In this document: piece after piece, positions 1 to 10,496 of the stretch
How the letters are laid out: each line of letters begins with the position of its first letter
Position numbering within the stretch: the stretch's first letter is position 1
Assembly (NCBI RefSeq): GCF_027580225.2
Contig: NC_073361.2
Location: forward strand, 29,995,001-30,059,000
DNA: 64,000 bases
Source: Misgurnus anguillicaudatus
Taxonomy: Eukaryota; Chordata; Actinopteri; Cypriniformes; Cobitidae
Direction of reading: 5' to 3'
Notes under the pieces: model-generated
What the model saw: only the letters and a program-made list of their open reading frames with translations
Told to the model about the DNA's origin: nothing
Databases searched by the model: none
Translations under genes and position numbers: made by a program

Positions 1-498
1 TTGCCCTCCCTATAATTATTAAATGTTTTTGGGTTAGATAATAGCAAAACCCTAAAGCTACTAAAAGTGAAGGACATTTATAACTTTGTATATAGTTATT
101 GTTTTTAAGATCCTATTTTATGTATAGCCTCTCCTTCCTCTCTTTCTTAATAATGAGATGGGGATGGTTGATAAAACATAAACATGCACCATGCAGGCAT
201 TTTAAAAATCCAGTTATCTGCTACATAACACTCATGCTTGGGTAGATTTGACAGATGTCAGAGACAAACACACACCTTTATAACCTTTGTGCACCCATCG
301 TCTTAAACTCAAGCATTAGTATATGTCTCTTATAAGGGATACGCAGAATGAATTAGTGGTGAATCACTATGAAAAACTCCTTGTGATCTTAAAGTTTGGT
401 CATGCATGCAAAGAGATGCACGTCACAGTTTCCTGATGTAAAATGTGTGTGGTTATGTTACCGCAGTGCCAAACATTTCAACCATCATTCATACACTT

Positions 499-640
499 AA
501 AAAAGGTCCCAAGCTGTCACTGGGGTGGTGTAAACATTTGGTACCAGTATGTACCTTTTAGGGTACTAATATTAACTCTTTAGGTGTAAAGGTGTACTTT
601 TGAAAATACAGCCCCAGTGACAGCTAGGGACCATTTTTTT
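499..640. mobile_element. Short palindromic MITE
   Basis: The ends are inverted copies: the left reads aaggtcccaagctgtcactg and the right reads as its complement with one or two changes (ccagtgacagctagggacc). The middle contains a smaller palindrome around ggtacc/gtacctt. This is a typical non-autonomous fish DNA transposon fragment with no coding capacity; I do not assign a superfamily. Confidence 0.6.
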
Positions 641-671
641 TTCAATTTTGTCATATGCTGTTCATCTAAAT

Positions 672-1184
672 CAGTGCTTCTCAATTATTTTCTGTCACGC
701 CCCCCCCCCCAGGAAGAAGTAAACATTTCGCGCCCTCCCAACTCTCCGCCGCGACTGTAAATAGTATAATTTGTCTATAAAATGACACATCTGCAAAGCA
801 TTGTATCCTTATTAACATTAAAGAAAACACAAAAATAGAAATATCAATCAACTTACAACAAAGAATAACTTTATTAACATTGTTTTTTAGTCTGTAACAG
901 AAAAGACTTAAAATGCATAAATTTGCCTGAAATAAAAAAAATCAATCCTTATTTACAGTATATTTTTTGACCATTTGATACTGAAAAATTAAATTAAATA
1001 TAATCAATAAATAATAATAAAAAACTCAAGCGGCTTATCAGCATGTTTGGGGTGTAATGTCTTTAAGTGACGGTGCAAAAAAATCACTTCCTGAAAAAGT
1101 ATTTTCCCCGGGGTCTCGCGCGCCCCCCCCGGTGTCACTTCGAGCCCCCCCTGGGGGTCCTGCCCCACTATTTGAGAAGCACTG
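672..1184. mobile_element. Non-autonomous hAT element with 8-bp target duplication
   Basis: The termini are cagtgcttctcaa and, inverted, ttgagaagcactg. This matches the CAGNG...TTCTCAA end style of the hAT superfamily. Identical 8-bp direct repeats atctaaat flank it at 664-671 and 1185-1192, the target-site length of hAT transposases. The 513-bp interior has C-runs near both ends and no transposase reading frame, so it is a passive derivative. It sits in the formin-like intron. Confidence 0.8.
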
Positions 1185-1238
1185 ATCTAAATGGTGAGTT
1201 TAGGTACACTGGGTTAACCTGAAATAACCCAGTAGTGT

Positions 1239-1454
1239 GGTTTCCTGGACAGGGGTTAGCTTAAGCCTGGACTAGGCCTTAGTTTAATTAGGAAATATAA
1301 CTAGTTTTAACCAACATGTCTTACTAAAAACATTACTTGTGTGCATTCTGAGGCTAAACAAAAGGGCACTGATGGATTTTAAGATATGTCAGTGCAAGAG
1401 TTTTTTTTTTACTTTGTACAGCTCTTACATTTCTTTCAGTCTAATCCCTGCCCC
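1239..1454. mobile_element. Degenerate inverted-repeat element (gtttccYggacaggg type)
   Basis: The left end (tttcctggacaggggttag, then cctggactaggcc) resembles the better preserved element at 35755-35961, and the right end keeps agtctaatccctg. It is a dispersed non-coding repeat; the right terminus is eroded. Confidence 0.45.
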
Positions 1455-1490
1455 TAAATGTGTAATGTCTGTTAATATTTAGTTACTTAC

Positions 1491-1637
1491 CAAAACAATG
1501 CTGAACCTCTCTTCTAATTCCTCCTCAGGTGGTACGGGGAGTTTAGGGGCCGGTGGCTGTTTCGTCCCATAAGTGCTCAAAGGCCGTTTAACATCCCGTC
1601 CGGGGGACATCTCCAAACTACCCGCCGCGTTCCCCAT
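1491..1637 (-). CDS. fmnl1: First coding exon of a formin-like protein (FMNL1 type)
   Basis: FMNL formins nucleate and elongate actin filaments under Rho-family GTPase control, mainly in leukocytes and at the cell cortex. On the minus strand an ATG at 1637 opens a 49-codon exon that ends in phase 0 exactly at a good donor (caaaac read as GTTTTG|gtaagt, GT at 1490-1489). The peptide begins MGNAAGS, like FMNL1, with a glycine-2 N-myristoylation signal, then a proline-rich stretch (KQPPAPKLPVPP) and ends ELEERFSIVL. FMNL proteins have the same ELEERF motif just before the GTPase-binding domain. The remaining exons would lie beyond position 1. A 5' UTR splice could not be placed. The exon is short and easy to miss; FMNL2/3 are less likely because of the N-terminal MGNAAGS. 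Confidence 0.8.
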
Positions 1638-2968
1638 AGCGGTATGCCCAAATTACACACGCAGGTAAACATATACAGTCCAGAAAATTTTAAGTCTTGC
1701 TCAGTTAAGCTCTTTGACCGGAGCCATACACATACTGACTGATTCTGAAAACTTCAACTTGGTGAAAGGGTTAATGGTGAGATCAAATCAATGAGAATGT
1801 TGGTTCTGTCCTGAAGATGTCCAGTGCATATCCAAGTTAAATATCATGCTTTTCTGTAATGATGACAATGATAAGAAGTTTTTGTAAGGCAAGGGTCCCT
1901 AAATGAGAGGTCTGATGATGTTGTCCAGCCTGGCAAAAACAAGTATTTGTTAAAGATGTGTTAGCAATGCTCAAAAGATGTAAATCCATAGATCACTTTT
2001 ATGAATAAAGACATAATGAATGCAGAGTTCCTAAAGTAAAACATTGGTAATGCAGCACACAGAAGATGTTATACCACATGATCTTCTTACATTTAGATGT
2101 TTGCTATCATCCTCATACTCCAGCACTTGATCTTCTCAGACTGCTTCTGCGGGCTACATCCTGGAGTGAGTGATTCAGGTTGGGAGGAGAGAAGTGAGTG
2201 ATCTGTAAGAAGAGGAGGACACAAGAGTAAATGACTTCTGGGTCCTAGTGCTGTACTTGTACTCTTATCATCTGTCTGTGTGTATGTCATATGAACACTT
2301 GTCCCTTACTCGTATATCCACCTACAACTGGCGTCTCGTGTTACCTGTCGGTTGCTGTGATGCTGGAGGCGATCACACAACACGGCACACATGGAATCAC
2401 ATTGAACTTCATTTCTGAAGTCACAGAAAAACTTTGTAAATCGTAGATGCTTTGTGTATTTAGTCAAAGGGGCGATGCAAATAGTGGCCAGAGCAATTAT
2501 GCATGAAACACGTCAGATTGAAAGTCAGGAATGATCAGGCGCCTGTTGTTTTACTATGGAGATCCCATTTTTTTGTTCTGTAGAGTTAATTTGCAAGACA
2601 AATGGTTACCAATAGTAACCACAGGATATGTAACAGCCGCATCAGAGGAATCAGCTGAATGATGTTACTTTACTTTCCCTTTGAGGATCTGTTTTATATG
2701 AACTAGCATTCAAAAGTTTGGAGTCACAAAGTTGTTCCTGGATTCTTCTGTAATAGAAAGCTATGACTATATTTCATTTTTCACTGTATACATTTTTTAC
2801 CCTTAAGGTTAGGGTAAAAAACAAATTTGTTATAATCTACAAAGATTTAATAAGTAATAGTTTATTCTTTGTTAAAACTGAATGAAATGAAATAATACAA
2901 TCTTGCAGTTTAGTTAGTGAGGGAAACTGAGCAATTGCGCCCTCTACTGACCATCCAGCAGATTTGCA
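1638..2968. other. Upstream region of the formin-like gene, no gene seen
   Basis: This should contain the promoter and possibly a 5' UTR exon of the minus-strand formin-like gene. A possible donor (minus-strand gacag|gtaaca near 2350) is the only hint of such an exon and is weak. No coding exon or clear TATA box was found. Confidence 0.35.
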
Positions 2969-3150
2969 GCACTGGAAAAAATGCAGCATGCGCAACTAGG
3001 TTTTGCAAGTCAATTCAACCTACTATTTTAAGTTTTGACCTGTGATAACCTGACATAACTTATAAAAACAAGTTGAAATTGTTTAACTTCATTTTTTTAA
3101 GTTAAAGTAACATGTTGATTTGACAAAAATGCTGCATTCTTTTGCAGTGT
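2969..3150. mobile_element. Palindromic MITE (cactg...gcagcat type)
   Basis: The ends are cactggaaaaaatgcagcat and, inverted, atgctgcattcttttgcagtg. The interior has the complementary halves caagtcaattcaac and aacatgttgatttgac. Related copies are at 35508-35690 and 46605-46739 in this window. Confidence 0.6.
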
Positions 3151-3595
3151 GGACACAATGAATTTATGCTGCTGTTGGCATTAAATATCAATATCTGTCA
3201 GATCACTTAAATTAAATCACTTTGAATTAAACAAATCTGGGAATCCACAATGACCAAGAAAAGCAGGCTCCACTCATAAACATTGACATCATGCAGGAAA
3301 GTTTATATTAATGAAGCTGATAAAATTAGTGTTTGGGGTCCGTCAGCAAGCCCCTTTATCTTGTTTGGATTTTTGTTAAGACTGTTCAATAAATTGTATT
3401 TTTTAAATTTAAGCATTAACAGTGGCACCCCCAAGAGCGTCGTCTTCAAGAAGAAACCATGTCAAAAGGTTGATGCGATATAATGCAGTGCAAGTCAGAG
3501 CCAAAGTCATCAGGCAAGGCCAAGTTGGCCAGCAAATTAGCAGCAATGCCCCTGTTATCTGAAGAATGAAAATTTATTTAGGCACCTACATAACT

Positions 3596-3954
3596 GTGTG
3601 TTCACACCAGCCGCGTTTGAGGCATCATATTCGCGTCTACGCGGAAATTCGCGTCATGGGAGGGGCTTCTGCGACTCTGCTCGTTTCCTGTAATCACGTC
3701 ACTACTAGAGCAAGCCCCTGATTGGTTAACGCGGTGTGTTTTTCCACCGAAGTTCAAATGTTCCCCGCAGCAACGCTCAATATGCGGTATTCGCACGAAC
3801 TAGGCGGGCAAATGAGGTGGAATCGCACCTACGACGTCGCCCTAAACGCCTCATTCCCGTGACCTCTAGCCGCGCAGCAACGCGTCTTCACATTGACTTA
3901 ACATTGAAATCACTCGCGCTTGACACCTCTACCGTGGCTGGTCTGAACGCAGCA
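3596..3954. mobile_element. MITE with tgcgttYacacca-type inverted ends
   Basis: The left end gtgttcacaccagccgcg pairs with the right end ggctggtctgaacgcag. The interior is unusually GC- and CpG-rich for the region and contains no gene. A sibling with better ends and a 3-bp target duplication is at 54210-54557. Apparent reading frames here are by-products of low stop density in GC-rich DNA. Confidence 0.65.
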
Positions 3955-3987
3955 TTACACCTCCAAATGCTATTACGCTAATGTGTG

Positions 3988-4166
3988 GTTAAAGGCGGGG
4001 TGCATGATTTTTGAAAAACACTTTGGAAAAGGGAGTCGTGGGTATCTGCAGTAAGGGGCGGATCTATCAAAAGAAGGTCCAGATTATATTGGGGTAGGGG
4101 CGTGTTTGTTTAGGTGATTTCAAATATCAACATTGGCTTTCAGAGATCGTGCACCCCGCCTTTAAC
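3988..4166. mobile_element. MITE with ttaaaggcggggtgca inverted ends
   Basis: The left end gttaaaggcggggtgcatga is matched by the inverted right end cgtgcaccccgcctttaac. A second copy, at the equivalent place in the other channel duplicon (7896-8134), shows that the insertion predates the duplication. It is non-coding. Confidence 0.7.
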
Positions 4167-5583
4167 CCTCGATGTGTGATAAAGGTGTGTTTAAATTGTG
4201 ATGTCTGGATATATTAGTAGATTTCTAGATTCATTTTTTAGATACAAGGCCAGAATTAACATACAGTATGGTAAAATGTAATGCAAAATGCGTTCCTTTG
4301 ATAATTTTATATTAACATATTTTAAAAGTTAAAAAAAAAACAGTGTAAATTATAGCCAGTGTTCAAATTATGTCAAAGATTATGGGGGGTTCGCTAGCTA
4401 AGCATCTCCCCCCAGCCAAGCCCTGTCATTATAGGTTTGCTGTAATTTCACAAAGTAAGATGTGATCCTGGATAAACATTTTTTTTGTTGGTCCTGGATC
4501 AATGTTTTAATCAAAGAAACCCCAAACTATTTTTACCCCTCAAATTAGTGTGAAATAATAGTTTGAGAAGAATATTTTAAAAGCCCCTAACCCAATCCTA
4601 AATCTAAATATCTCTCAATTCTTCCAGAAAACAGTGTGAAACACACTTGAGAGTTTACATTTATACAGAAATCTTTTGAATTAGTTTCTTGCTAAATTAG
4701 GACAAATAATGGACAGTTTCACTTTGTGGCAGCACAGCATTATCATTTTAAATTCATGCAGTATTTTAATTTTAATAAAAAAATATTTTGTGCTTTATAG
4801 GGGGTCCCTCAATGCTTATAGGAGGTCTGGGACCACCCCCTCCTTCAATTCAAACATTGTTTACAACATTATTGCTTTTGCAGCGCTGAAATTAAATTCA
4901 ATCACGTCACTGTTGTTCATGTCATTTTCATTGTATAGAGGTATACTTTATGCATTTAAAATTACATTCATTTTATAACATAATGCAGATATGCATTAAT
5001 GCCACAATTGAGCCACATTAAATCTATCATTAAAAAGAAAATAAATAAACATTAACCCCATTTCAGATGTAACTTACTTATTGAATTAATTGATAGGCTG
5101 TGTATTTGACATAAAAGTTGGTCAACACTTTATATTCGTTCTTTTCGCTCAAAAGGTTGTTCGAAATGTAAGTGTGTGCATTTGAGTCAAGAAAAAAACC
5201 ATGTCAAAGACAAAAATGTTCTGTCTTTGTGTTCTGTTCATTTTTATGAATGAAATGGGTGCACTCTTTCCTTGTTGAACATTTCGTATTATGCCCCGGG
5301 GGTTAGGGTTGGGCCATGCATGTTAGATCATGTATCACTGTACAGTTTTATGTTCCTGTAAGAATGAAGTCCTTATAAACTCTGAACAAGAAGTCCATCA
5401 AATTTTGTTTTTGTGATCTGTGTATGGAGTGTTTTTCTGCAGCTGAAGACAGAAGTTGAGAGACTGTAATTGTTCATTGGTGGGGTGACTGGATGTCGTC
5501 CCCCTGCAGCTGTGTTTCATTACATGGACAGATGAATAGCTTTTTTCACCCCTGAGAATAATGGGGGTTGGAATGCAAAGCAG

Positions 5584-5590
5584 TATAAAG
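5584..5590 (+). promoter_or_regulatory. Putative TATA box and leader of channel copy A
   Basis: TATAAAG lies about 290 bp before the start codon. Two CAGCTG E-boxes lie upstream at about 5440 and 5508. The same TATA context is conserved in copy B at 10497-10503. About 130 bp downstream a non-coding leader exon ends at 5721 with donor GT at 5722; the acceptor AG is at 5860-5861, 17 bp before the ATG. The start site itself was not determined. Confidence 0.5.
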
Positions 5591-5878
5591 TCTGTGTTAG
5601 AAAGTCTTAGTGTTTCACAACAGCAAGACACAAGCTACCCGACAAAGCTAAATGTGTAGGAAAACTTTTAACTTGTTTCCTTCAAGAATATCGCTTAAAA
5701 ATTTCACTCCCACGAAAAAAGGTAAGAGCAACTTGTGATTCATTTAATGCTGACAGCAATTTAAAAATTTGTTTAGTGATTATCTAATGCAAAAACAAGA
5801 ACATAAAATTGAATTTTTTTTATTAGTACTTCCTAATGATAAATCTTTCATTTGACCTCAGAAACAAGCACGCAAGCT

Positions 5879-7302
5879 ATGAGTTCTGCAGAAGATTTCT
5901 CAAAGGGTCCATCAAAGGACATCAGTGATAAAATTGTGCTAATTGTCGGTGGGGTCATACATGAGACGTACAAAAGCACCCTAATGACCGTTCCAGGGTC
6001 ACGGCTCGCCAAGCTGGTTGACATCGAGACGCCTCCTAAAGAAGTCTGTTTTGATCGTCACCCCGAAATATTCACCCATATCCTTCACTACTACAGAAGC
6101 GGAAAGCTGCACTGTCCCACCAACCTGTGTGGGGTTCTGCTGGAGGAAGAGTTTGATTTCTGGGGTATCAGCGTTGCAGACGTTGAGCCCTGCTGTTGGG
6201 TTGCGTTTCAAAAACATAGAGATGCAATGGAAAGCTTGGCTCAGATCGATCCTTCGGTGATGGACCAAAGAAACAGGTCAAAGTTATGGGTGCTGTTTGA
6301 TGACCCACTTTCATCTGTCACTGCTAAGGTATCGTAACAGTGTTGGTTAGTGGGTTTGCCAAAGGAATAAAAAGTATAACACATGGTTTTAAATGTCAAA
6401 GGTCATGGGGAACATTATGTTTATCTTAAATGCACTGTAATATAAGTCATATTGGATAGAGTACGAAATGATAGACCAAAGTTGTTTTTGTTTTCTGGCA
6501 GGTCATCGCTGTTACATCTCTACTCTTCATCCTGCTCTCCATTATTGCGTTCACTCTTAACACCAATGAACACATTAATCCTGAGATCCTACACAATCAA
6601 ACTTTGGCACACAACACGAGCTGGACAGAAGAAATGATTCATTATAGAAAAAATTCCAGAGTTTTTGGTGCTATCGAGTTAGTGTGTTCGATATGGTTCA
6701 TCTTGGAGTTCCTGATACGTGTCATCTGTTGCCCAAGCAAATGTCGCTTCTTCATGAACCTTCTGAACATCGTGGACCTGCTGGCCCTCTTCACGATATT
6801 CTTTCACTTGTGTTCAGGGGAACTCTGCATCAAAGTGTTGGGTTTCCTCCATGTAATGCGATGCATACGTTTATTGCGTGTCTTCAAACTGATGCAGCAC
6901 GTGTATGGCGTAAAAGTCCTCATCCACACGCTGCATGCCAGCGCGGCGGCCCTCTGCGCTGTTCCAGTGGCTCTGTTTTGCTGCACCATCATCTTCGGTA
7001 CAATGATTTATTACACAGAACTAGATGAGTATCACGGTTACTTTCAAGACATCCCATCCAGCTTTTGGTTTGCTGCGGTGACACTGACCACAGTGGGTTA
7101 TGGAGACATGCTACCCATTAGTGTTCCGGGTCGGTTTGTTGCGGCTCTATGCGCAACGGTTGGGGTTTTCATCATTGTCCTACCAGTGCCAATCATCGTC
7201 AATAACTTCATCATGTTCTATTCATTGGTCAAGGCAAAGACTGCAATACCCAAAATGAAGTCGTCTAATGTTGACCCTTCGTATTCCAGGATCTCCGCTT
7301 AG
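5879..7302 (+). CDS. Shaw/Kv3-like voltage-gated potassium channel subunit, copy A
   Basis: Two coding exons, 5879-6328 and 6502-7302, join in phase 0 (AAG|gt...ag|GTC) to give 416 residues. Residues 18-115 are a Kv3-type T1 domain with the interfacial zinc set H78, C84, C105, C106 (HX5CX20CC). S1 is about 151-171, S2 204-225, S3 234-254 (NIVD), S4 263-285, the pore 333-355 (TTVGYGDM) and S6 363-385 with PVP at 378-380. NQT and NTS sequons sit in the S1-S2 loop. The intron between T1 and S1 matches Kv3 genes as I recall them. Oddities: S4 reads H267, R270, R273, R276, K279, Q282, so the first arginine is His and the sixth Gln. Phe340 replaces the second pore-helix tryptophan. The long Kv3 C-terminal tail is missing. 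It should form tetrameric K+ channels, alone or with other Kv3 subunits. An exact subfamily member was not assigned. Confidence 0.88.
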
Positions 7303-7361
7303 AGCAGAGTTGGGTATCTAAACATATCATGGAAATGTACAGTTTGATATAAGTTGTGTTT

Positions 7362-7861
7362 TGGTCAGAGCCTTGGTCCCCCCTTGACTGGTTCTTGGTC
7401 CCCCCATTTGCCAACCCATTAAAAAAATCCTTTATTAATCTTTGTTAATGCCAATACCGTTTTTCTTGTTAGTTCATGGTGCATTAAATAATGATCTTTT
7501 GATTTTAAATATATATTAGTAAATGCTAAAATAAACTAAGATGAATAAATACTGTTGAAGTATTGTTCGTTGTTAGTTTATGTTAGCTAAAGGCGTCATG
7601 CAGTTTTTTGAGGTATGCATGCAACCTCCAAATCAAAGAAGCGCCCATCAATCATTTTTTTTTGTCTTTTGGTCATTTAATATGCACAATGCTATCAGTT
7701 CTGTGCTCCATCCTTGTCATTTTTTAGAGATTTATAGGGTTTTTTGATCATATTACATGTTGCTTCATTCAGGTGGCAGGCACTGCAGACGTCACCAGCA
7801 TTTGAGCTCATTGCTGCTGCATTTTATTATCTGAATAATTAAAATCTAATCAGAAACACTC
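7362..7861. other. Spacer between the two channel duplicons
   Basis: This is sequence outside the duplicated unit: AT-rich, with no exon, RNA gene or clear mobile element end. It includes short C-runs (ttggtccccccttg) of no evident meaning. Confidence 0.4.
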
Positions 7862-7895
7862 ATAACACTTCCAAACGCGAGTACGTTAATGTGCA

Positions 7896-8134
7896 GTTAA
7901 AGGCGGGGTGCATGATTTTTGAAAAACACTAGGGAGTCGGGCCGAGTACCAAAACACACTTGTAGCCAATCAGCAGTAAGGGGCGTGTCTACTAACCGAC
8001 ATCGTTGCCTGGGTTGCGTATGTGTGGGGCGGGTATTTTAAAAGGTCTAGATTATATTGGGGTAGGGGTGTGTTTGTTTAGGTGATTTCAAATGTCAACA
8101 TTGGCTTTCAAAGATCATGCACTCCGCATTTAAC
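7896..8134. mobile_element. MITE with ttaaaggcggggtgca ends, second copy
   Basis: Same element and place as 3988-4166, but about 60 bp longer in the middle, so copy A has suffered a deletion or copy B an insertion. The right end is cgcatttaac, eroded from cgcctttaac. Confidence 0.65.
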
Positions 8135-8199
8135 CCTCGATGTGTAAAAAAGGTATGTTTAAAAATGTGATGTCTTGATATATTAGTAGATTTTTAGAT

Positions 8200-8669
8200 C
8201 AGTGGCGGCTCGTGACTGCTCATCCGAGGGGCGCAAATTCAAAATATGTGTTCGTAGTGTCATGTGTGTTGCTTGTGTTTTCAAAATTTTTGTTTGTTGC
8301 GTTATGTAAACCATGCACATCACGTGTTTTTTTGTCAAAATAAGTGCCTGCTGCACACGCGTCAAAACCGTTTATGATAAAAGAGACGCTCACGTTCACA
8401 AAATACACGCAAGACTTAACACTAAACTCTGATTACGCATGAGATTATGCGAGTATCTGGCAAACGCAAGCGTCTTTTTTTATCATAAACTCTTTGGGTG
8501 CGTCTTCAACAGGCACTTATTTTGACAAGACACGTGATGCACATAGGATCACTCGACGCGCAGAACACATATTTTAAAATTACGATCCACACACATTACG
8601 GGCTACATACATGTTGTGATGAACTTTGCATGGAGTGCCCTCGTAAAAAGAAGTCACCGGCCGCCACTG
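8200..8669. mobile_element. Complete foldback hAT element with 8-bp target duplication
   Basis: The 470-bp element starts cagtggcggctcgtgact and ends with its inverted counterpart agtcaccggccgccactg. It is flanked by identical ttttagat at 8192-8199 and 8670-8677. The empty site is visible in copy A near 4225. Both halves are long inverted copies (for example tttatgataaaagagacgct against agcgtcttttttatcataaa), so a single strand could fold into one long hairpin. It carries no transposase and so depends on a hAT enzyme supplied in trans. It inserted after the channel duplication. Confidence 0.85.
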
Positions 8670-8919
8670 TTTTAGATTCATTTCTAGATACAACAGCAGA
8701 CTTCACATACAGTATGGTAAAATTTTATGCAAAATGCGTTCCTTTAATAATTTTATATAAACATGTTTTTATTTGTAGTAAATTAAAATTGAAAAAAAGT
8801 GTAGATAACAGCCAGTGTTCAAATTATGTTCAGATCCCCCCGGCCAAGCCTTGTCATTATAGGGTCGCTGTGATTTCACAAAGGAAGATGTGATCCATTT
8901 TTTTCATGTTTTAATCGAA

Positions 8920-9643
8920 TGAAAAAAATATGTTGGTAAAACTACACGCCAATTGAAAAAAAGAATTAGTGAACACAAGAGCTCTATTCGAAGAAAAGAC
9001 ATTAACTATCCTGTTGCGGCACACTTTATGGCCATGAATCATGATGTCTCTTCTTTAAGTTTTTGTGGGATAGAAAAAGTGACTATGCCACTGAGAGGCG
9101 GAGACATTGACATGCTCCTACAGAGATGTGAATTATTTTGGATTTTCACTCTGCAAACATTATCACCTCTTGGTTTAAACGATGAAGCCCTGTTTAATGT
9201 GATGTTATAATCTTGAAAAAACTGTTGTTTTTAAAATTGTTGATGGAATTTTGCATTATGCTTATTTATTCTAACTATTCTAACTATAAAGTCATTATAG
9301 ACTTTTTCTGAGTTGTTTATGATATTGAGGTTGTTGATGTGATGAGAAAATTTGTATTCAAATGTGATTGGTCATTGAAGGTCCGATACTGTGATTTGTC
9401 GGTGACTATTTTCTCATGTGATTGGTCTATGCATTTTTTTTTTACTTTGTGAAACCATAATCATGTTTATATGCCTGAGGAAGATCATGTGATCGAAACG
9501 TCGCAGCAATAAATATTTTGTATATTTTGCAAGTTAATAGTGTGCGGGATATCCTTTATTTTTATATATGTTTGGTGGACTTCATTGTCTCTTTATCCAA
9601 CGCACCTATCTGGAACTAGCAGGTGAGCGACATTGTTCTTCTA
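8920..9643 (+). mobile_element. 5'-truncated Penelope-like retroelement
   Basis: The insertion is absent from copy A of the duplicon and is flanked by near-identical 14-bp direct repeats (atgttttaatcgaa at 906-919 of the 8 kb block, and atgttttaatcaaa at 9644-9657). It keeps only the end of the protein, a GIY-YIG endonuclease (see 8929-9210), and about 430 bp of 3' sequence. The 3' part contains cctgaggaag...gatcgaaacg at 9474-9500, a motif seen in Penelope-like terminal regions. 5' truncation is usual for target-primed retroelements. Confidence 0.75.
8929..9210 (+). pseudogene. GIY-YIG endonuclease fragment of a Penelope-like element
   Basis: The open frame begins at the truncation with YVGKTTRQLKKRISEHKSS, the second half of a GIY-YIG nuclease: YVG, then the arginine of the RQLKKRI helix and the EHK motif. 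It continues to RGGDIDMLLQRCELFWIFTL and ends with TLSPLGLNDEALFNVML before TAA. This tail is characteristic of the Penelope/Neptune type as I recall it. The reverse transcriptase and the first GIY half are missing and there is no natural start, so it is a dead 3' fragment, although the remaining frame has no stop. Confidence 0.75.
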
Positions 9644-10496
9644 ATGTTTTAATCAAAGAAACCCCAAATTATTCTATACCAAATCCTAAATCTAACAATC
9701 TCTCAATTTCTCCAGAAAACATTTATTCAGAAATCTTTTTAATTCGTTTATTGCTAAATTGGGACAAATAATGGACAGTTTTACTATGTGGAGGCAAAGA
9801 CTGACACCTGACTGTTGTTCATGTCATTTTCATTGTTTAGATGTATTTATGCATTTAAAATGACACCATTTTATAACATTATGCAGTTGTTGTGCAAATG
9901 CATTGATGGCACAATTGAGCCAAATCAGTCATTAAACAGAAAGTAAATAAACATTAAAACCATTTCAGATGTAACTTACTCTGATTGAATTAATTGATAC
10001 GTATTTGACAAAAGTTAGTCAACACTTATTTTGGTTCTTTTCCCTCAAAAGATTGTTAGAAATGTAAGTGGCTACTGTATGTATGTGTGCATTTGAGTCA
10101 AGAAAAAAAACATGTCAAAGACTGTTCTGTTCATTTTTACGAATGAAATGGGTGCACTCTTTCCTTGCTGAACATTTCATATTATGGCCCGGGCGTTAGG
10201 GTTGCGCCATGCATGTTAAATGTATCACTGCAAGGTTCCTGTAAGAATGAAGTCCTTATGAACTGTGAACAAGAAGTTCATCACATTTTGTTTTTGTGAT
10301 CTGTGTATCGAGTGTTTTTCTGCAGCTGAAGACAGAATTTGAGAGACTGTAATTGTTCATTGGTGGGGTGACCGGATGTAGTCCTCCTCCAGCTGTGTTT
10401 CATTACATGGACAGATGTGTTTTTCTGGCTACACATTTTTGGGAAATGAATAGCTTTTTCTCCCCTGAGAATAATGGGGGTTGGAATGCAAAGCAG

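Larger units (their letters stand above)
1..1490 (-). other. Part of intron 1 of the formin-like gene
   Basis: This stretch lies downstream (minus strand) of the formin-like first coding exon and ends the window, so it is intronic. I see no coding exon in it. It holds three dispersed repeats, listed separately: a short palindromic MITE, a hAT element with clear target duplication, and a weak inverted-repeat element. The rest is AT-rich unique-looking DNA. Confidence 0.6.
3955..7361 (+). repeat. Potassium-channel duplicon, copy A
   Basis: The whole stretch is homologous to 7862-12245: flank, promoter, 5' UTR exon, both coding exons and about 60 bp of 3' flank. Homology stops abruptly after gttgtgttttgg at about 7361. 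Copy A is shorter because it lacks the hAT and Penelope-like insertions present in copy B. Confidence 0.85.

Noticed and set aside
3736..3981. 81-codon arginine-rich frame
   Set aside because: It lies within a CpG-rich MITE with paired inverted ends; the sibling at 54210 does not conserve the frame.
5852..5878. Upstream TTG as start of channel copy A
   Set aside because: The acceptor AG at 5860-5861 lies inside this stretch, so it is intron/leader. ATG at 5879 matches the start in copy B.
7051..7116. Idea that copy A is a natural W434F non-conducting mutant
   Set aside because: Counting back from GYGD shows that the substituted tryptophan corresponds to Shaker W435; W434 is retained.
9430..9560. 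Annotating a hammerhead ribozyme
   Set aside because: Core-like CTGAGGA and GAAA are present, but I could not find complementary strands for stem III with a UH cleavage site.
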